DNA from: Acinetobacter sp. BY419
GTDB taxonomy: Bacteria > Pseudomonadota > Gammaproteobacteria > Pseudomonadales > Moraxellaceae
Length of the DNA stretch: 64,000 nucleotides
Direction of reading: 5' to 3'
Assembly (NCBI RefSeq): GCF_019038395.1
Contig: NZ_JAGFXZ010000005.1
Span: 1-64,000 of the forward strand
Shown here: one piece after another, positions 1 to 9,002 of the stretch
Numbering within the stretch: the first letter of the stretch is position 1
How the letters are laid out: every line of letters starts with the position of its first letter
The notes under the pieces: model-generated
Told to the model about the DNA's origin: nothing
The model's input: only the letters and a program-made list of their open reading frames with translations
Database searches by the model: none
Translations under genes and position numbers: made by a program

Positions 1-126
1 ACAGATGAATACATTTCAGAAATCACTGACCGTATAAATCATCGTCCAAGAAAAAGACTCGGCTTTAAAAGTCCGAGTCAGGTATTATGGCAACAACATG
101 GTGTTGCACTTCAAATGCTAATCTAA
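1..126 (+). mobile_element. IS30-family transposase, C-terminal fragment cut by the window edge
   Basis: An open frame runs from the first base to a TAA at 124-126 and encodes 41 residues. It contains NHRPRKRLGFKSPSQVL, which matches the conserved C-terminal end of the integrase (DDE) domain of IS30-family transposases such as those common in Acinetobacter. The catalytic residues lie upstream, outside the window. No terminal inverted repeat can be assigned because the other end of the element is not visible, so the exact IS boundary is unknown. Whether the element is intact cannot be judged. Confidence 0.8.
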
Positions 127-147
127 GTTTTTATAAAAAATGAAAAG

Positions 148-178
148 AAAAAACCCTAACATCCTGTTAGGGTTTTTT
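148..178. terminator. Bidirectional rho-independent terminator
   Basis: A perfect stem of 13 bases per arm (AAAAAACCCTAAC at 148-160 against 166-178) has a 5-base loop and T runs in both directions. It follows the transposase stop by about 20 bases. It could also stop leftward transcription from the flavin reductase gene. Confidence 0.85.
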
Positions 179-372
179 CTGGATTTACTTTTCAGATCTG
201 ACTTCTTGTCTGATCTGTCAACGTCCTGTTGCTCTGCGTTTTTTATTGTTGTGGTATCGCTGCAGACTTCTTGTCTGTCTATGATTGACTATAGTCTGGA
301 AGAGCATTGGCGAATAGCCGATAAGTTCTGCGCTACCTGTAGGCTAAAACGTACAGGGCTGTGGTCCAATCA

Positions 373-915
373 TCAGACACTCACATATTGAATCAGTTTA
401 TCTACTACGGCTTTTAAATTTTTATTATCAAATTCATTTCCCTGGAATGAATAATCTTGGATGCGTGCAAAGATGTCTCGGATTTCGATGACGGCGTTGG
501 TATCTACCAGTCCAAGTTGAGTACCCACTTGGCGAATCTGGTCAATTGAACGTGAGCCATTGGTCACACCATACCCAATATAAGCTGCCGGTTTAGCTTG
601 CCATTCCTTACCGAGGTAATCCAGGGCATTTTTCAGCGCAGGACTATAGCCGTGGTTGTATTCGGGACTAATAAAAATAAAGGCATCGCCAAGTGCAATT
701 TTGTCTGCCCAGTCTTGCTGTTTGGGCTGATCATAAATCCCGGTCAATGGCGGATGGGCACCAGAAAATAGCGGAAGATCCCATTCTTTCAGATCGACAA
801 TTTCAGGTGCCAGAGTGCTAAACCCATAGCCTTTAATCTCCTGCAGTACCCAGTGTGCCACTTTAATCGCGGTACGTCCCTCACGCACGCTGCCGACAAC
901 AATATAAATTTTCAT
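373..915 (-). CDS. NADPH-dependent FMN reductase-like flavoprotein
   Basis: The 180-residue product has the flavodoxin-like fold signature of the NADPH-dependent FMN reductase family. GSVREGR near residue 8 is the phosphate-binding loop for FMN, and SPEYNHGYSPALKNALDYL near residue 83 is the second flavin-binding segment. Members are cytosolic reductases of flavins, quinones or azo compounds; the physiological substrate is not evident here. The gene stands alone on the minus strand between the IS30 remnant and the fkpB operon. It is not the SsuE of the sulfonate operon by position, although a flavin reductase of this fold could supply FMNH2 to SsuD. Confidence 0.8.
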   Translation of the reverse strand: MKIYIVVGSVREGRTAIKVAHWVLQEIKGYGFSTLAPEIVDLKEWDLPLFSGAHPPLTGIYDQPKQQDWADKIALGDAFIFISPEYNHGYSPALKNALDYLGKEWQAKPAAYIGYGVTNGSRSIDQIRQVGTQLGLVDTNAVIEIRDIFARIQDYSFQGNEFDNKNLKAVVDKLIQYVSV

Positions 916-993
916 GTCTTTCTCTTTATTCTATTTAGTCTTAAATTAATGAGATTGCCGAAAGGTGACTAGAGATGATTTGTATCCCGCTAT

Positions 994-1018
994 AAAAAAA
1001 GCTCCCGAAGGAGCTTTT
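994..1018 (-). terminator. Terminator of the ribF-ileS-lspA-fkpB operon
   Basis: A GCTCC/GGAGC stem with a CGAA loop (1001-1014) has a run of seven A on its left, which reads as a U tract for minus-strand transcription. It lies 25 bases beyond the fkpB stop codon. Confidence 0.85.
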
Positions 1019-1042
1019 GAAATTATAAAATTAGTTGATGCT

Positions 1043-1525
1043 TTACATCAGCTTAACACCTTGCTGACCGGCAGGCGTCACTTTAAAGATTTCTACTTCA
1101 AAGGTGATGTTCTTGCCTGCCAAGGGATGATTAAAGTCTACTTCAGTGATGTCATCATTCACCGAGCTCACCACGCCATACAAGGTCGCTTTGGCTTTGT
1201 CTTCAAACTCGATCATGTGGCCTTCGATCGGACGTTCTCCGAATTTCACCGTATCAAATTTCTGGATATTTTCTGGATTCCAAGGACCAAATGCATCTTC
1301 TGGAGGCAGGCTCACGGTACGACGGTCACCGGCACGCAAGCCAAGCAGTGCTTTTTCAAACCCGGGTAATAAATTACCATCGCCAATGACCAGGCTGACC
1401 GGTTCTTCACGGCTACGGGTATTGTCGATTTCCACGCCATTTTCAATCGCGACAGAAAAGTGCAGCTCGACTTTAGAGCCGTCCGCAATCCGGGTTTCTT
1501 CATTAGGATGAATAAAATCAGTCAT
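1043..1525 (-). CDS. fkpB: FKBP-type peptidyl-prolyl cis-trans isomerase (SlpA/FkpB type)
   Basis: The 160-residue protein catalyses prolyl isomerisation and acts as a cytosolic folding helper. The split FKBP core is visible: residues 16-75 carry VELHFSVAIENG and LLPGFEKALLGLRAGD, followed by an IF-type insert and then the closing strand TFEVEIFKV near residue 145. The size and domain order match SlpA/FkpB rather than trigger factor or SlyD, since there is no histidine-rich tail. The ATG sits inside the end of lspA, overlapping it by eight bases, so translation is probably coupled. This is the last gene of the ribF-ileS-lspA-fkpB operon, an order shared with many gammaproteobacteria. Confidence 0.93.
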   Translation of the reverse strand: MTDFIHPNEETRIADGSKVELHFSVAIENGVEIDNTRSREEPVSLVIGDGNLLPGFEKALLGLRAGDRRTVSLPPEDAFGPWNPENIQKFDTVKFGERPIEGHMIEFEDKAKATLYGVVSSVNDDITEVDFNHPLAGKNITFEVEIFKVTPAGQQGVKLM

Positions 1526-2057
1526 GTTGTGCTTGCGCCCGTTGAATTCGATGTTTTTCTAAGAAAAAGGTATCAATCAGCATCAGAATAGTGCCCACTG
1601 TAATGGCACTGTCTGCGATATTGAAAGCAGGGAAGTGACTGTTCTGGTAATACACATGAATAAAATCGACCACATAGCCGAGGCTGACCCGGTCGATTAA
1701 ATTACCGATGGCACCGCCCAAAATCAGGGCAATCGCCAGCGGTAAGATTTTCATGTCTTTTGGCATACGCATCAGCCAAAAGACGAATATCACAGACACT
1801 AAACCTGCCAGTGAAGTAAAGAAATAGCGTTGCCAACCCCCAGCATCGGACAGAAAACTAAAAGCAGCGCCATAGTTATGTAGCAGTGTCCAATTTAAAA
1901 AGGGCAGCACAGGAACAGGATCTGCATAATTCAGATTTGTCACTGCAATCCATTTGCTCCATTGATCCAGAACGATCGCTACAATGGCCAGTCCGATCCA
2001 CCATAAATTATGGGGATAAAACTGGAATAAGCCCTTTTTGCTGTGGGTATTAGGCAT
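1518..2057 (-). CDS. lspA: Lipoprotein signal peptidase (signal peptidase II)
   Basis: This inner-membrane aspartyl protease removes signal peptides from diacylglyceryl-modified prolipoproteins. The product is 179 residues when started at the ATG that overlaps the ileS stop. Four hydrophobic segments are visible. The two catalytic aspartates lie in the conserved contexts GNLIDR and FNIADSAI. A longer reading frame upstream exists, but it runs inside ileS and lacks a ribosome site; the chosen ATG has a purine-rich GAAGAGAG just upstream. The many lipoproteins in this window are its expected clients. It overlaps fkpB at its 3' end by eight bases. Confidence 0.95.
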   Translation of the reverse strand: MPNTHSKKGLFQFYPHNLWWIGLAIVAIVLDQWSKWIAVTNLNYADPVPVLPFLNWTLLHNYGAAFSFLSDAGGWQRYFFTSLAGLVSVIFVFWLMRMPKDMKILPLAIALILGGAIGNLIDRVSLGYVVDFIHVYYQNSHFPAFNIADSAITVGTILMLIDTFFLEKHRIQRAQAQHD

Positions 2058-4896
2058 ATTTTCTCTCTTCGCCTTGGCCTGTAGGAAGGTTAATGATACA
2101 ACGGCCACATAGTCCCGGATGTGAGCTATGTGTATTCACATCCGGAAGGACATGCCAGCAGCGTACGCATTTTTCGCCATCAGCTGCAGAAACTTTCACG
2201 TTAAGGCCTTCAAGATCAGAAGCTTCACCTTGCGTAGCATCGAACTCGTTTACGATTACTTGTGAAGTGATCAGAACAAAACGTAATTCGTCATCAAGAC
2301 GGTCAAGTACGGTTTTGAGTTCTGCAGTTGCCCACAGTTCAACTTTAGCTGACAGGTTTGAGCCTACAGTTTTGGCTGTACGTGCCATTTCAATAAACTT
2401 GTTCACGGCCGATTTCACTGAAATCAGGGTTTGCCATTCTGCTTCTGAAATCACGTTAGCAGTAGATGCAACTGGAATCTCATACCATTCTGTGGTGAAC
2501 ACATATTTCTCTGATTGCTCAGGAATCAGTGGCCACGCTTCTTGTGCAGTGAAACTCAGGATTGGCGCCATCCAGCGTACAAAAGCCTGTACCAGATGAT
2601 ACAAGGCAGTTTGTGCAGAACGACGTGCCTGCGAGTCTGCTTTGGTGGTGTACTGACGGTCTTTGATAATGTCGAGGTAGAAACCACCCAGGTCATTGAT
2701 ACAGAAGTTGGTCAAGGCGCTGGTGACGATATGGAAGTTCATATCTTCATAGGCTTGCTGAACGGTTTTTTGAACTTCTGCAGCACGTTGCAGGATGTAT
2801 TGGTCCAATGCAATCAACTGATCGACTGGCAATGCATCGGTAGACGGTTTGAAGCCATTCAAGTTGGCAAGTAAGAAACGAAGCGTGTTACGGATACGAC
2901 GGTAACCATCAGAGGCACGGCTAAAGATTTCCTTACCTGCGGTCATTTCGTAGCGGTAATCTGCAGAGGCGATCCAGAAACGCAAGCCATCTGCACCCAT
3001 GTCTTTAATGATGTCTTGTGGTGTGATCACGTTACCGATCGACTTAGACATTTTGCGGCCTTTTTCATCGACCACGAAGCCGTGAGTCAACAAGCCTTTA
3101 TATGGCGCACGTTCATTGATCGCGATTGAGGTCAATAACGAAGACTGGAACCAGCCACGATGCTGGTCTGAACCTTCCAGGTATAAATCAGCAGGATCAG
3201 TGAGTTCTTCACGTTCACGAAGAACCGCAAAGTGTGTTGTACCCGAGTCAAACCATACGTCTAGTGTATCGCGAACTGCATTGTATTGTTCAGCATCTGC
3301 ACCGATAAACTCAGATGCATCACGGTTATACCAGCCGTCAATGCCTTCTTGCTCAATCAGTTTCGCCACTTCTTCGATCAGTTCAGGGGTACGGGGGTGC
3401 AATTCATTGGTGTCTTTGTGTACGAAGAACGGAATTGGCACACCCCAAGTACGTTGACGCGAGATACACCAGTCCGGACGACCTTCGATCATGGCCTGAA
3501 TCCGGTTTTTACCCCACTCTGGCACAAAGCTAATTTCATTTTCAATTGCATTCAAAGCGCCCTGACGGAGGCCTTTGGCATCCATGCTGATGAACCACTG
3601 TGGGGTCGCACGGAAAATAATCGGGGTTTTATGACGCCAGCAATGTGGGTAACTATGTTTAATTACCACATGTGCCCAAAGTTTATTGCAATCAGTCAGT
3701 GTGGCAATAATTTTTGGATTGGCTTTATAAATGTGTTCGCCTGCAAAAATAGGAGAAGTCGGTAAATATACGCCATTTCCGCCAACAGGGTTTTCAACTT
3801 TGAGGTTATAAATCAAGCCAACTTTATAATCGTCTACACCATGGCCCGGTGCGGTATGCACGGCACCTGTACCACTGGTTGCAATCACGTGTTCGCCTAA
3901 AATAACGGGAACTTGACGATCGCCAATTAAAGGGTGTTGTAATTGTAGGTTTTCAAGTTTGCTACCGGTAAAGTCAGCAAGGACTTCAAAAGATTCGAAG
4001 CCATAGCGTTCTGTTGCTGACGCAACTAAATCTTTTGCAAGAATAAGGTTTTGTGCCACTTTATTTTCGCCAACGGCTTTCACCAGTTGGTATTCAATAT
4101 CTGCATGTAATGCAACGGCCTGATTGGCAGGTAGCGTCCAAGGCGTCGTTGTCCAGATTACGATGTCTGTTGAATCGGTAACGCTTACACCCAAACGTGC
4201 AGATAAATCAGCTAAATCAACAACGGTAAAACCGACATCAATCGCATCTGATTTTTTATCTTCATATTCAACTTCAGCTTCAGCCAAAGACGAACCACAG
4301 TCCAGACACCAGTTCACCGGTTTCAGACCAGGTTCGATATGGCCTGCTTTGGCAATAGCACCAAGCGAACGTACGATGTCAGCTTCTTGCTTGAAGTTCA
4401 TGGTTAAGTACGGATTATCCCAATCCCCGAACACGCCCATACGCACGAAGTCTTTTTTCTGTAATTCAACTTGTGTGTAGGCATATTCACGGCAGGCTTT
4501 ACGGAAAGTTGAAGCATCAACTTTTACACCGACTTTACCGACTTTTTCTTCAACTTTAAGTTCAATTGGAAGACCGTGACAGTCCCAGCCCGGTACATAA
4601 GGCGCATCAAAACCATCCATCACACGACTTTTGATAATGATGTCTTTTAATACTTTATTGACCGCATGGCCCAAATGGATTTGACCATTGGCATAAGGAG
4701 GGCCGTCATGAAGAACGTATTTTTTCTTGCCAATACGCGATTCACGAATCTGCTGATAAATGTTGTCGGCATACCACTCTTCTAACCATTTCGCTTCACG
4801 TACTGCCAAATTTGCTTTCATTGCAAAGTCAGTACCTGGGAGGTTTAGCGTGGCTTTATAGTCCACTGCATTTTCAGGAGTTTGCTTATCGCTCAT
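2050..4896 (-). CDS. ileS: Isoleucyl-tRNA synthetase
   Basis: The 948-residue class I synthetase charges tRNA-Ile in the cytosol. The HIGH-type motif appears as [11 protein letters not shown] near residue 71 and the KMSKS loop is intact as [10 protein letters not shown] near residue 610. The large inserted editing domain lies between them, with [13 protein letters not shown] at its start. The C-terminal zinc-binding segment has paired cysteines (CVRCWHV and CGRCIINL), typical of the bacterial IleS1 type. Length matches the family. It lies 64 bases after ribF and its last eight bases contain the lspA start codon, so lspA translation probably depends on ileS translation. Confidence 0.98.
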   Translation of the reverse strand: MSDKQTPENAVDYKATLNLPGTDFAMKANLAVREAKWLEEWYADNIYQQIRESRIGKKKYVLHDGPPYANGQIHLGHAVNKVLKDIIIKSRVMDGFDAPYVPGWDCHGLPIELKVEEKVGKVGVKVDASTFRKACREYAYTQVELQKKDFVRMGVFGDWDNPYLTMNFKQEADIVRSLGAIAKAGHIEPGLKPVNWCLDCGSSLAEAEVEYEDKKSDAIDVGFTVVDLADLSARLGVSVTDSTDIVIWTTTPWTLPANQAVALHADIEYQLVKAVGENKVAQNLILAKDLVASATERYGFESFEVLADFTGSKLENLQLQHPLIGDRQVPVILGEHVIATSGTGAVHTAPGHGVDDYKVGLIYNLKVENPVGGNGVYLPTSPIFAGEHIYKANPKIIATLTDCNKLWAHVVIKHSYPHCWRHKTPIIFRATPQWFISMDAKGLRQGALNAIENEISFVPEWGKNRIQAMIEGRPDWCISRQRTWGVPIPFFVHKDTNELHPRTPELIEEVAKLIEQEGIDGWYNRDASEFIGADAEQYNAVRDTLDVWFDSGTTHFAVLREREELTDPADLYLEGSDQHRGWFQSSLLTSIAINERAPYKGLLTHGFVVDEKGRKMSKSIGNVITPQDIIKDMGADGLRFWIASADYRYEMTAGKEIFSRASDGYRRIRNTLRFLLANLNGFKPSTDALPVDQLIALDQYILQRAAEVQKTVQQAYEDMNFHIVTSALTNFCINDLGGFYLDIIKDRQYTTKADSQARRSAQTALYHLVQAFVRWMAPILSFTAQEAWPLIPEQSEKYVFTTEWYEIPVASTANVISEAEWQTLISVKSAVNKFIEMARTAKTVGSNLSAKVELWATAELKTVLDRLDDELRFVLITSQVIVNEFDATQGEASDLEGLNVKVSAADGEKCVRCWHVLPDVNTHSSHPGLCGRCIINLPTGQGEERKYA

Positions 4897-4960
4897 GCAA
4901 GTCGTCTTCCAATCTAATCAGTTATGTCACTGACACGTTTTACAATAAAAATATGGGATA

Positions 4961-5962
4961 TTAAAAGGGAAATGTGGGGTGATTTCGACGAAACTCAAGC
5001 AGTTTCTCGACGTCATCATCAATTCCAGCTTTTAGCGCTTCAAGCGAAGGATAGTCCTTTTCGCCATGTAAATAGTTTAAGAACGTCACCCGCATCAACA
5101 GGCCATACAGATTAGCAGAAACATCTGGAAAATGTACTTCTAATCGCCACTCTGGATGCGCTTGTTTAATCGCTGGGCGTGTGCCGACATGACCCGCACC
5201 AAACAGGGAAGTCGGATCATAACCGGCAATACCTGTTTGCGCTGCAGAGTCAGCGATGACCTTGTCTTTTAAGGATTCGGTTTCGCATATCACGTCCACC
5301 CCATAAATTCCCTTTAGGCAGGGCTTATGACGGTTGAGGCGGATATTAATGGTGGGAAAATCAATGGTTCGACCAATCTGATCGCCATATTGCACCCGTC
5401 CGGTAATGCTATAGGGACGACCCAGTAGTTGTGCAGCCAGGGCCAGATCACCTGCCAGCAAAGTCTGGCGAATCCGGGTGGAACTGACCCGCTCACCATC
5501 CAAAGCAATGGTATTTAAATTGGTCACTTCAAAGCCGTAATTGTGCAGGAATTCGCTATTGCCCTGGCGGTTTTTACCAAAGTGAAAATCATCGCCCAAG
5601 ACCAGATGCTGCGCATTCAGTTTTTCTTTTAAAATATCGGCAAAGGCTTCTGCAGTCAGGCTGCGAAAAGTATGATCGAATTTCGCTACCGCAATATAGT
5701 CCACACCCAGTTCGGTCAGGTATTCGACTTTTTCACGCAGTGATGAAATACGCGGTGGGGCATCATAACCTTTAAAATATTCAAGCGGTTGTGGCTCAAA
5801 GATCATTACCACCGATTTTAAATTCTGTTTTTCGGCAACGCTTTTAAGCTGCTTGATCATGGCTTGATGACCCAAATGTACACCATCAAAATTGCCAATG
5901 GTCACGGCAGTTTTTTCTGAGACAGAATGGGAGTTTAAAGCATTCAGGCGGAGCAGCTTCAT
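4961..5962 (-). CDS. ribF: Bifunctional riboflavin kinase / FAD synthetase
   Basis: The 333-residue protein phosphorylates riboflavin to FMN and adenylates FMN to FAD. The N-terminal nucleotidyl-transferase half carries GNFDGVHLGHQAMI near residue 23. The C-terminal riboflavin kinase half carries GRVQYGDQIGRTIDFPTINI near residue 193. Length and domain order are standard. It is the first gene of the operon, with no closely spaced gene upstream, so the promoter should lie in the AT-rich 5963-6169 interval. The murJ gene that often precedes ribF in enterobacteria is instead found near 24.6 kb. Confidence 0.96.
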   Translation of the reverse strand: MKLLRLNALNSHSVSEKTAVTIGNFDGVHLGHQAMIKQLKSVAEKQNLKSVVMIFEPQPLEYFKGYDAPPRISSLREKVEYLTELGVDYIAVAKFDHTFRSLTAEAFADILKEKLNAQHLVLGDDFHFGKNRQGNSEFLHNYGFEVTNLNTIALDGERVSSTRIRQTLLAGDLALAAQLLGRPYSITGRVQYGDQIGRTIDFPTINIRLNRHKPCLKGIYGVDVICETESLKDKVIADSAAQTGIAGYDPTSLFGAGHVGTRPAIKQAHPEWRLEVHFPDVSANLYGLLMRVTFLNYLHGEKDYPSLEALKAGIDDDVEKLLEFRRNHPTFPF

Positions 5963-6169
5963 GGGCGAATCAAGTGCTTGGAAATATCGAGAGGCTATAT
6001 ATTGCCATAATCTCAGCGTTTCGTCTTGTTGTTGTGTTTTTAGACAATAAAATTAATGCAATAATGAATTTAAAATCAATTAAATTGATAATTAAAATGA
6101 ATATTAATCAGTTTAATTTATATGTGATTGTTCGTATGATGGTTCTAACATCATGTACGAGCGAAGCTG

Positions 6170-7324
6170 ATGAAAAAGCCATTTGCCGATTTAAATCGAG
6201 TTTCTGACCTGATCCGTGAGTTCACACCGAACTGGTTCACAGTAACCATGGGTACAGGTGTTGTCGCTTTAATCATAGCAGAATCTCCGTTGGCGTCTGA
6301 GCTTTTCTGGCAAATAGGTGCCGGGCTTTGGCTTTTGAATATCATCTTATTTGTTGCTTTCCTGAGTCTTTATGCGCTGCGCTGGATCTACTACCCAGTT
6401 GAAGCCAGACAGATTTTTCAGCATCCGAATATGAGTTTATTTCTGGGTGCAATCCCGATGGGTCTTGCCACGATCATCAATGGCTTTCTTAAATTTGGTA
6501 TCGTTCAAATGGGTGATATCGCCGTGCAGATTGCAGGGCTACTTTGGTATGTTGATGTAGCACTTGCCGTTGTGATTGCGTGGGTCGTGCCATTTTTTAT
6601 GTATAGCCGACAGAAGCATGAGCTTAAAAGCATGACAGCGGTATGGTTGCTGCCCATCGTGGCATGTGAGGTTGCCGCAAGTAGTGGGGGACTGTTATTG
6701 GCCCATCTGGAGCCAACTCAACAGAGCGTCATGATTCTACTCGGCAGTTATATGCTGTGGGGAATTTCAGTTCTACCTGCATTTGGAATTCTGAGCGTTT
6801 TAATGTTGCGTCTGGCTTTACATCAGTTACCCGCAAAAGAAATGGCCATTAGCAGTTGGCTTGCCCTTGGGCCAATTGGTACAGGTGCATTGGCATTGTT
6901 ATTACTGGGTCATCAGGCACCGCAAGTGTTGGCAGTCATAGATCAATACAGTTTGGGGCTGTTTTTCCAACAGGTGGGTATTATTGGTGCCTTGATCTTG
7001 CTTGGCTTTGGTGTGTGGTGGTTTGGTATTGCCTTATTAACCACCTTATATCACGCCAAAAAGCAGTTGCCTTTTAACTTGGGCTGGTGGGGACTCACCT
7101 TTCCAATCGGTGTATTTACTTTGGCGGTGTTTAATCTTGCTGTAGCACTAGAACTTCAATTTTTATATGCGGTTGCTTATGCATTGGGATGTGTATTAGT
7201 CATGTTATGGATACTGGTTGCAACTAAAACGGCAGCGGGGTTTTACCATGGAAATTTAATCTTTTCACCTTGCCTCAAACAGTATTTGCAAGAGCAGCAA
7301 ATGGCGAAGGCCACAGAAAAATAA
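6170..7324 (+). CDS. TDT-family transporter (TehA/SLAC1-like)
   Basis: The 384-residue integral membrane protein shows about ten hydrophobic segments and begins with a short hydrophilic tail followed by FTPNWFTVTMGTGVVAL, the entry motif of the tellurite-resistance/dicarboxylate transporter family. Known members move C4-dicarboxylates, sulfite or act as anion channels. Which of these applies cannot be told from sequence. The start ATG has only a weak ribosome site (GCGAAG). It is divergent from ribF across an AT-rich spacer and is followed 104 bases later by the nucleosidase gene. Confidence 0.82.
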   Translation: MKKPFADLNRVSDLIREFTPNWFTVTMGTGVVALIIAESPLASELFWQIGAGLWLLNIILFVAFLSLYALRWIYYPVEARQIFQHPNMSLFLGAIPMGLATIINGFLKFGIVQMGDIAVQIAGLLWYVDVALAVVIAWVVPFFMYSRQKHELKSMTAVWLLPIVACEVAASSGGLLLAHLEPTQQSVMILLGSYMLWGISVLPAFGILSVLMLRLALHQLPAKEMAISSWLALGPIGTGALALLLLGHQAPQVLAVIDQYSLGLFFQQVGIIGALILLGFGVWWFGIALLTTLYHAKKQLPFNLGWWGLTFPIGVFTLAVFNLAVALELQFLYAVAYALGCVLVMLWILVATKTAAGFYHGNLIFSPCLKQYLQEQQMAKATEK

Positions 7325-7428
7325 GACTTCAATTTTCGGTATGACTGGGCATCTAAAATGATGCAACTCAGGCTGCCTTGTCCTGCTGTTTTATGGTATA
7401 TCACTGCCATACAGCGCAGGAGACGATT

Positions 7429-7995
7429 GTGAGTCAAGACATTGCATTAATCATGGCACTTCCGAATGAATCCAAAGGCTTGTTTGAAGCTGAAGGTATT
7501 CAGGTGCATTACAGCGGGATTGGCAAAGTCAATGCCGCCTTTAAAGCCTTTGAGGTGATTCAAAAAACCGGTTGCAGTACCTTGCTAAATTTGGGCACAG
7601 CAGGGAGTTCTCATTTTAATGCACATGAACTGATTGAAGTCACTCAGTTTGTACAGCGTGATATGGATGTTTCACCACTCGGTTTTGAGGTGGGTATGAC
7701 CCCGATGGATCAGCATTTCCCGGGTACCATTGAGCTGGAGTCTTTCTTTGAACATTTGCCTAAAGGGATTTGTGGGACAGGCGACAGTTTTGAAACCGGC
7801 ATTTCGAAAGTCGCATGTAATCTGGTAGATATGGAAGGTTATGCCTTGGCAAAAGTCTGTAAAAAGCTTGGTGTTCGCCTGATCTCGGTCAAATATATTA
7901 GCGATGGTGCCAATGAGACTGCATATCTGGATTGGGAAGAAAACCTGTTATTGAGTGCAAGAAAGTTATTAAATTTATATCGAATGGTAAAATAA
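7429..7995 (+). CDS. Nucleosidase of the MTA/SAH nucleosidase (phosphorylase) superfamily
   Basis: The 188-residue product resembles 5'-methylthioadenosine/S-adenosylhomocysteine nucleosidases. ALPNES near residue 9 corresponds to the first catalytic glutamate. LLNLGTAGS is the nucleoside-binding loop, DMEGYALAKVC holds the ribose-binding Met-Glu, and KYISDGAN supplies the catalytic aspartate. It is shorter than the usual 230-residue MtnN, mainly in the middle, so a diverged substrate is possible. I chose the GTG at 7429 because GCAGGAGA lies just upstream; an in-frame ATG at 7378 would add 17 residues unlike the family and has no ribosome site. Confidence 0.75.
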   Translation: MSQDIALIMALPNESKGLFEAEGIQVHYSGIGKVNAAFKAFEVIQKTGCSTLLNLGTAGSSHFNAHELIEVTQFVQRDMDVSPLGFEVGMTPMDQHFPGTIELESFFEHLPKGICGTGDSFETGISKVACNLVDMEGYALAKVCKKLGVRLISVKYISDGANETAYLDWEENLLLSARKLLNLYRMVK

Positions 7996-8018
7996 AAGAG
8001 AAAGGTAAATTTGCTCGG

Positions 8019-8039
8019 CGACCATAGGAACTATGGTCG
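8019..8039. other. Stem-loop between convergent genes
   Basis: A perfect 9-bp stem (CGACCATAG / CTATGGTCG) with a 3-base loop separates the convergent nucleosidase and TetR genes. No T run follows on either strand, so it is not a standard intrinsic terminator. It may still limit read-through or protect the mRNA ends. Confidence 0.5.
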
Positions 8040-8061
8040 TATGCCAATCAGAAGCGCTTGC

Positions 8062-8682
8062 TTATTTATCCGTACGTGGAATCACGCCGTATAACATCAT
8101 GTTTACCGTATGCTGGATAATGCGTTGCTGCATGCTGCGGTTACGCAAGGTTTTACCTGTGACCATTTCCATCTGAATTGAAAAGTCTGCATAGTTCTGG
8201 GTGATGGCCCAAATATTCAGAATCAGTAATTCAGGATCAATGTCTGCAGAGATTTTGCCTTGTTCCTGCCAGTTGGAAATCACTTTGGCTTTACGCTTCA
8301 CCAGTTTTTTCAGCGGACCTTTTAAAATTTCCAGAATATGCGGTGCTCCTTGAATCACCTCTAAAGCAAATAAACGTGATGCTTTAGGCTGGGTACGCGA
8401 CACTTCAATTTTTTGCATCAAATAATTGGTGATCGCTTCTTCAGGCTCAAGTTCAGCTTCAAGGGTTTGTAAAGGTGCCAGCCATTTTTGTAGAACGGTG
8501 GTCAGTACCTCGACATACAGGGCTTCTTTATTTTCATAATAATAGAAAATATTCGACTTATGCATTTCTGCAATCTGTGCGATTTCATCTAGACTTGCCC
8601 CACTAAAACCATATAAGGAAAATACATCTAGTGCAGCATTCAGCAGCTGGTTGCGTTTTTGAGTACTCTTTTTTTGTTCCAT
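8062..8682 (-). CDS. TetR-family transcriptional regulator, RutR-like
   Basis: The 206-residue protein has an N-terminal TetR helix-turn-helix (LDVFSLYGFSGASLDEIAQIAEMHKSNIFYYYENKEALY). Its C-terminal half resembles the YcdC/RutR ligand domain, with matched stretches such as SRLFALEV, GAPHI and NIWAITQNYADFSIQ. E. coli RutR senses pyrimidines; whether this protein binds uracil is inference. The ATG at 8680-8682 is preferred over an upstream ATG that adds 25 residues without homology. It lies downstream of the ssu operon on the same strand but 320 bases away, so it is probably transcribed on its own. Confidence 0.82.
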   Translation of the reverse strand: MEQKKSTQKRNQLLNAALDVFSLYGFSGASLDEIAQIAEMHKSNIFYYYENKEALYVEVLTTVLQKWLAPLQTLEAELEPEEAITNYLMQKIEVSRTQPKASRLFALEVIQGAPHILEILKGPLKKLVKRKAKVISNWQEQGKISADIDPELLILNIWAITQNYADFSIQMEMVTGKTLRNRSMQQRIIQHTVNMMLYGVIPRTDK

Positions 8683-8956
8683 TAGCAAATATAAAAAACA
8701 ATGAAAAAAGGAATCCTCAATTGTACGGCAAATCGTCAGATTTGTGCACACAGTCACTGGCTAATTTTTTGAATAATGATAATTTATTCTCTATATCAGC
8801 ATTTAGAGCAGCTTAAATGCATCAAGGTAGATCAAAAATTTCAACCTTTTGAAAATACTTAAATTAGTAAAATTTTTTATCTTAAATCGGGTCAGAAAAT
8901 TAACACTTTCATTGCTTGGCGAAGCATACAGTTTAAATCTCACTCAGGCTTTATTT

Positions 8957-8998
8957 CAGATGAAACCCAAAAAAATGTCATGCTCCGGGTTTCATCTG
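8957..8998. other. Long stem-loop after ssuB
   Basis: Two 12-base arms (CAGATGAAACCC at 8957-8968 and its exact complement at 8987-8998) flank an 18-base loop, beginning 5 bases beyond the ssuB stop. On the minus-strand transcript the T-rich part falls inside the loop and no U tract follows, so it may be a processing or protective hairpin at the 3' end of the ssu operon. The remaining sequence between 8683 and 8956 is AT-rich with no gene that I can support. Confidence 0.6.
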
Positions 8999-9002
8999 GT
9001 GC

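Noticed and set aside
140-391. 83-codon plus-strand frame beginning before the terminator
   Set aside because: It runs through an intrinsic terminator and overlaps the flavin reductase 3' end. Its composition shows no domain, and it has no ribosome site.
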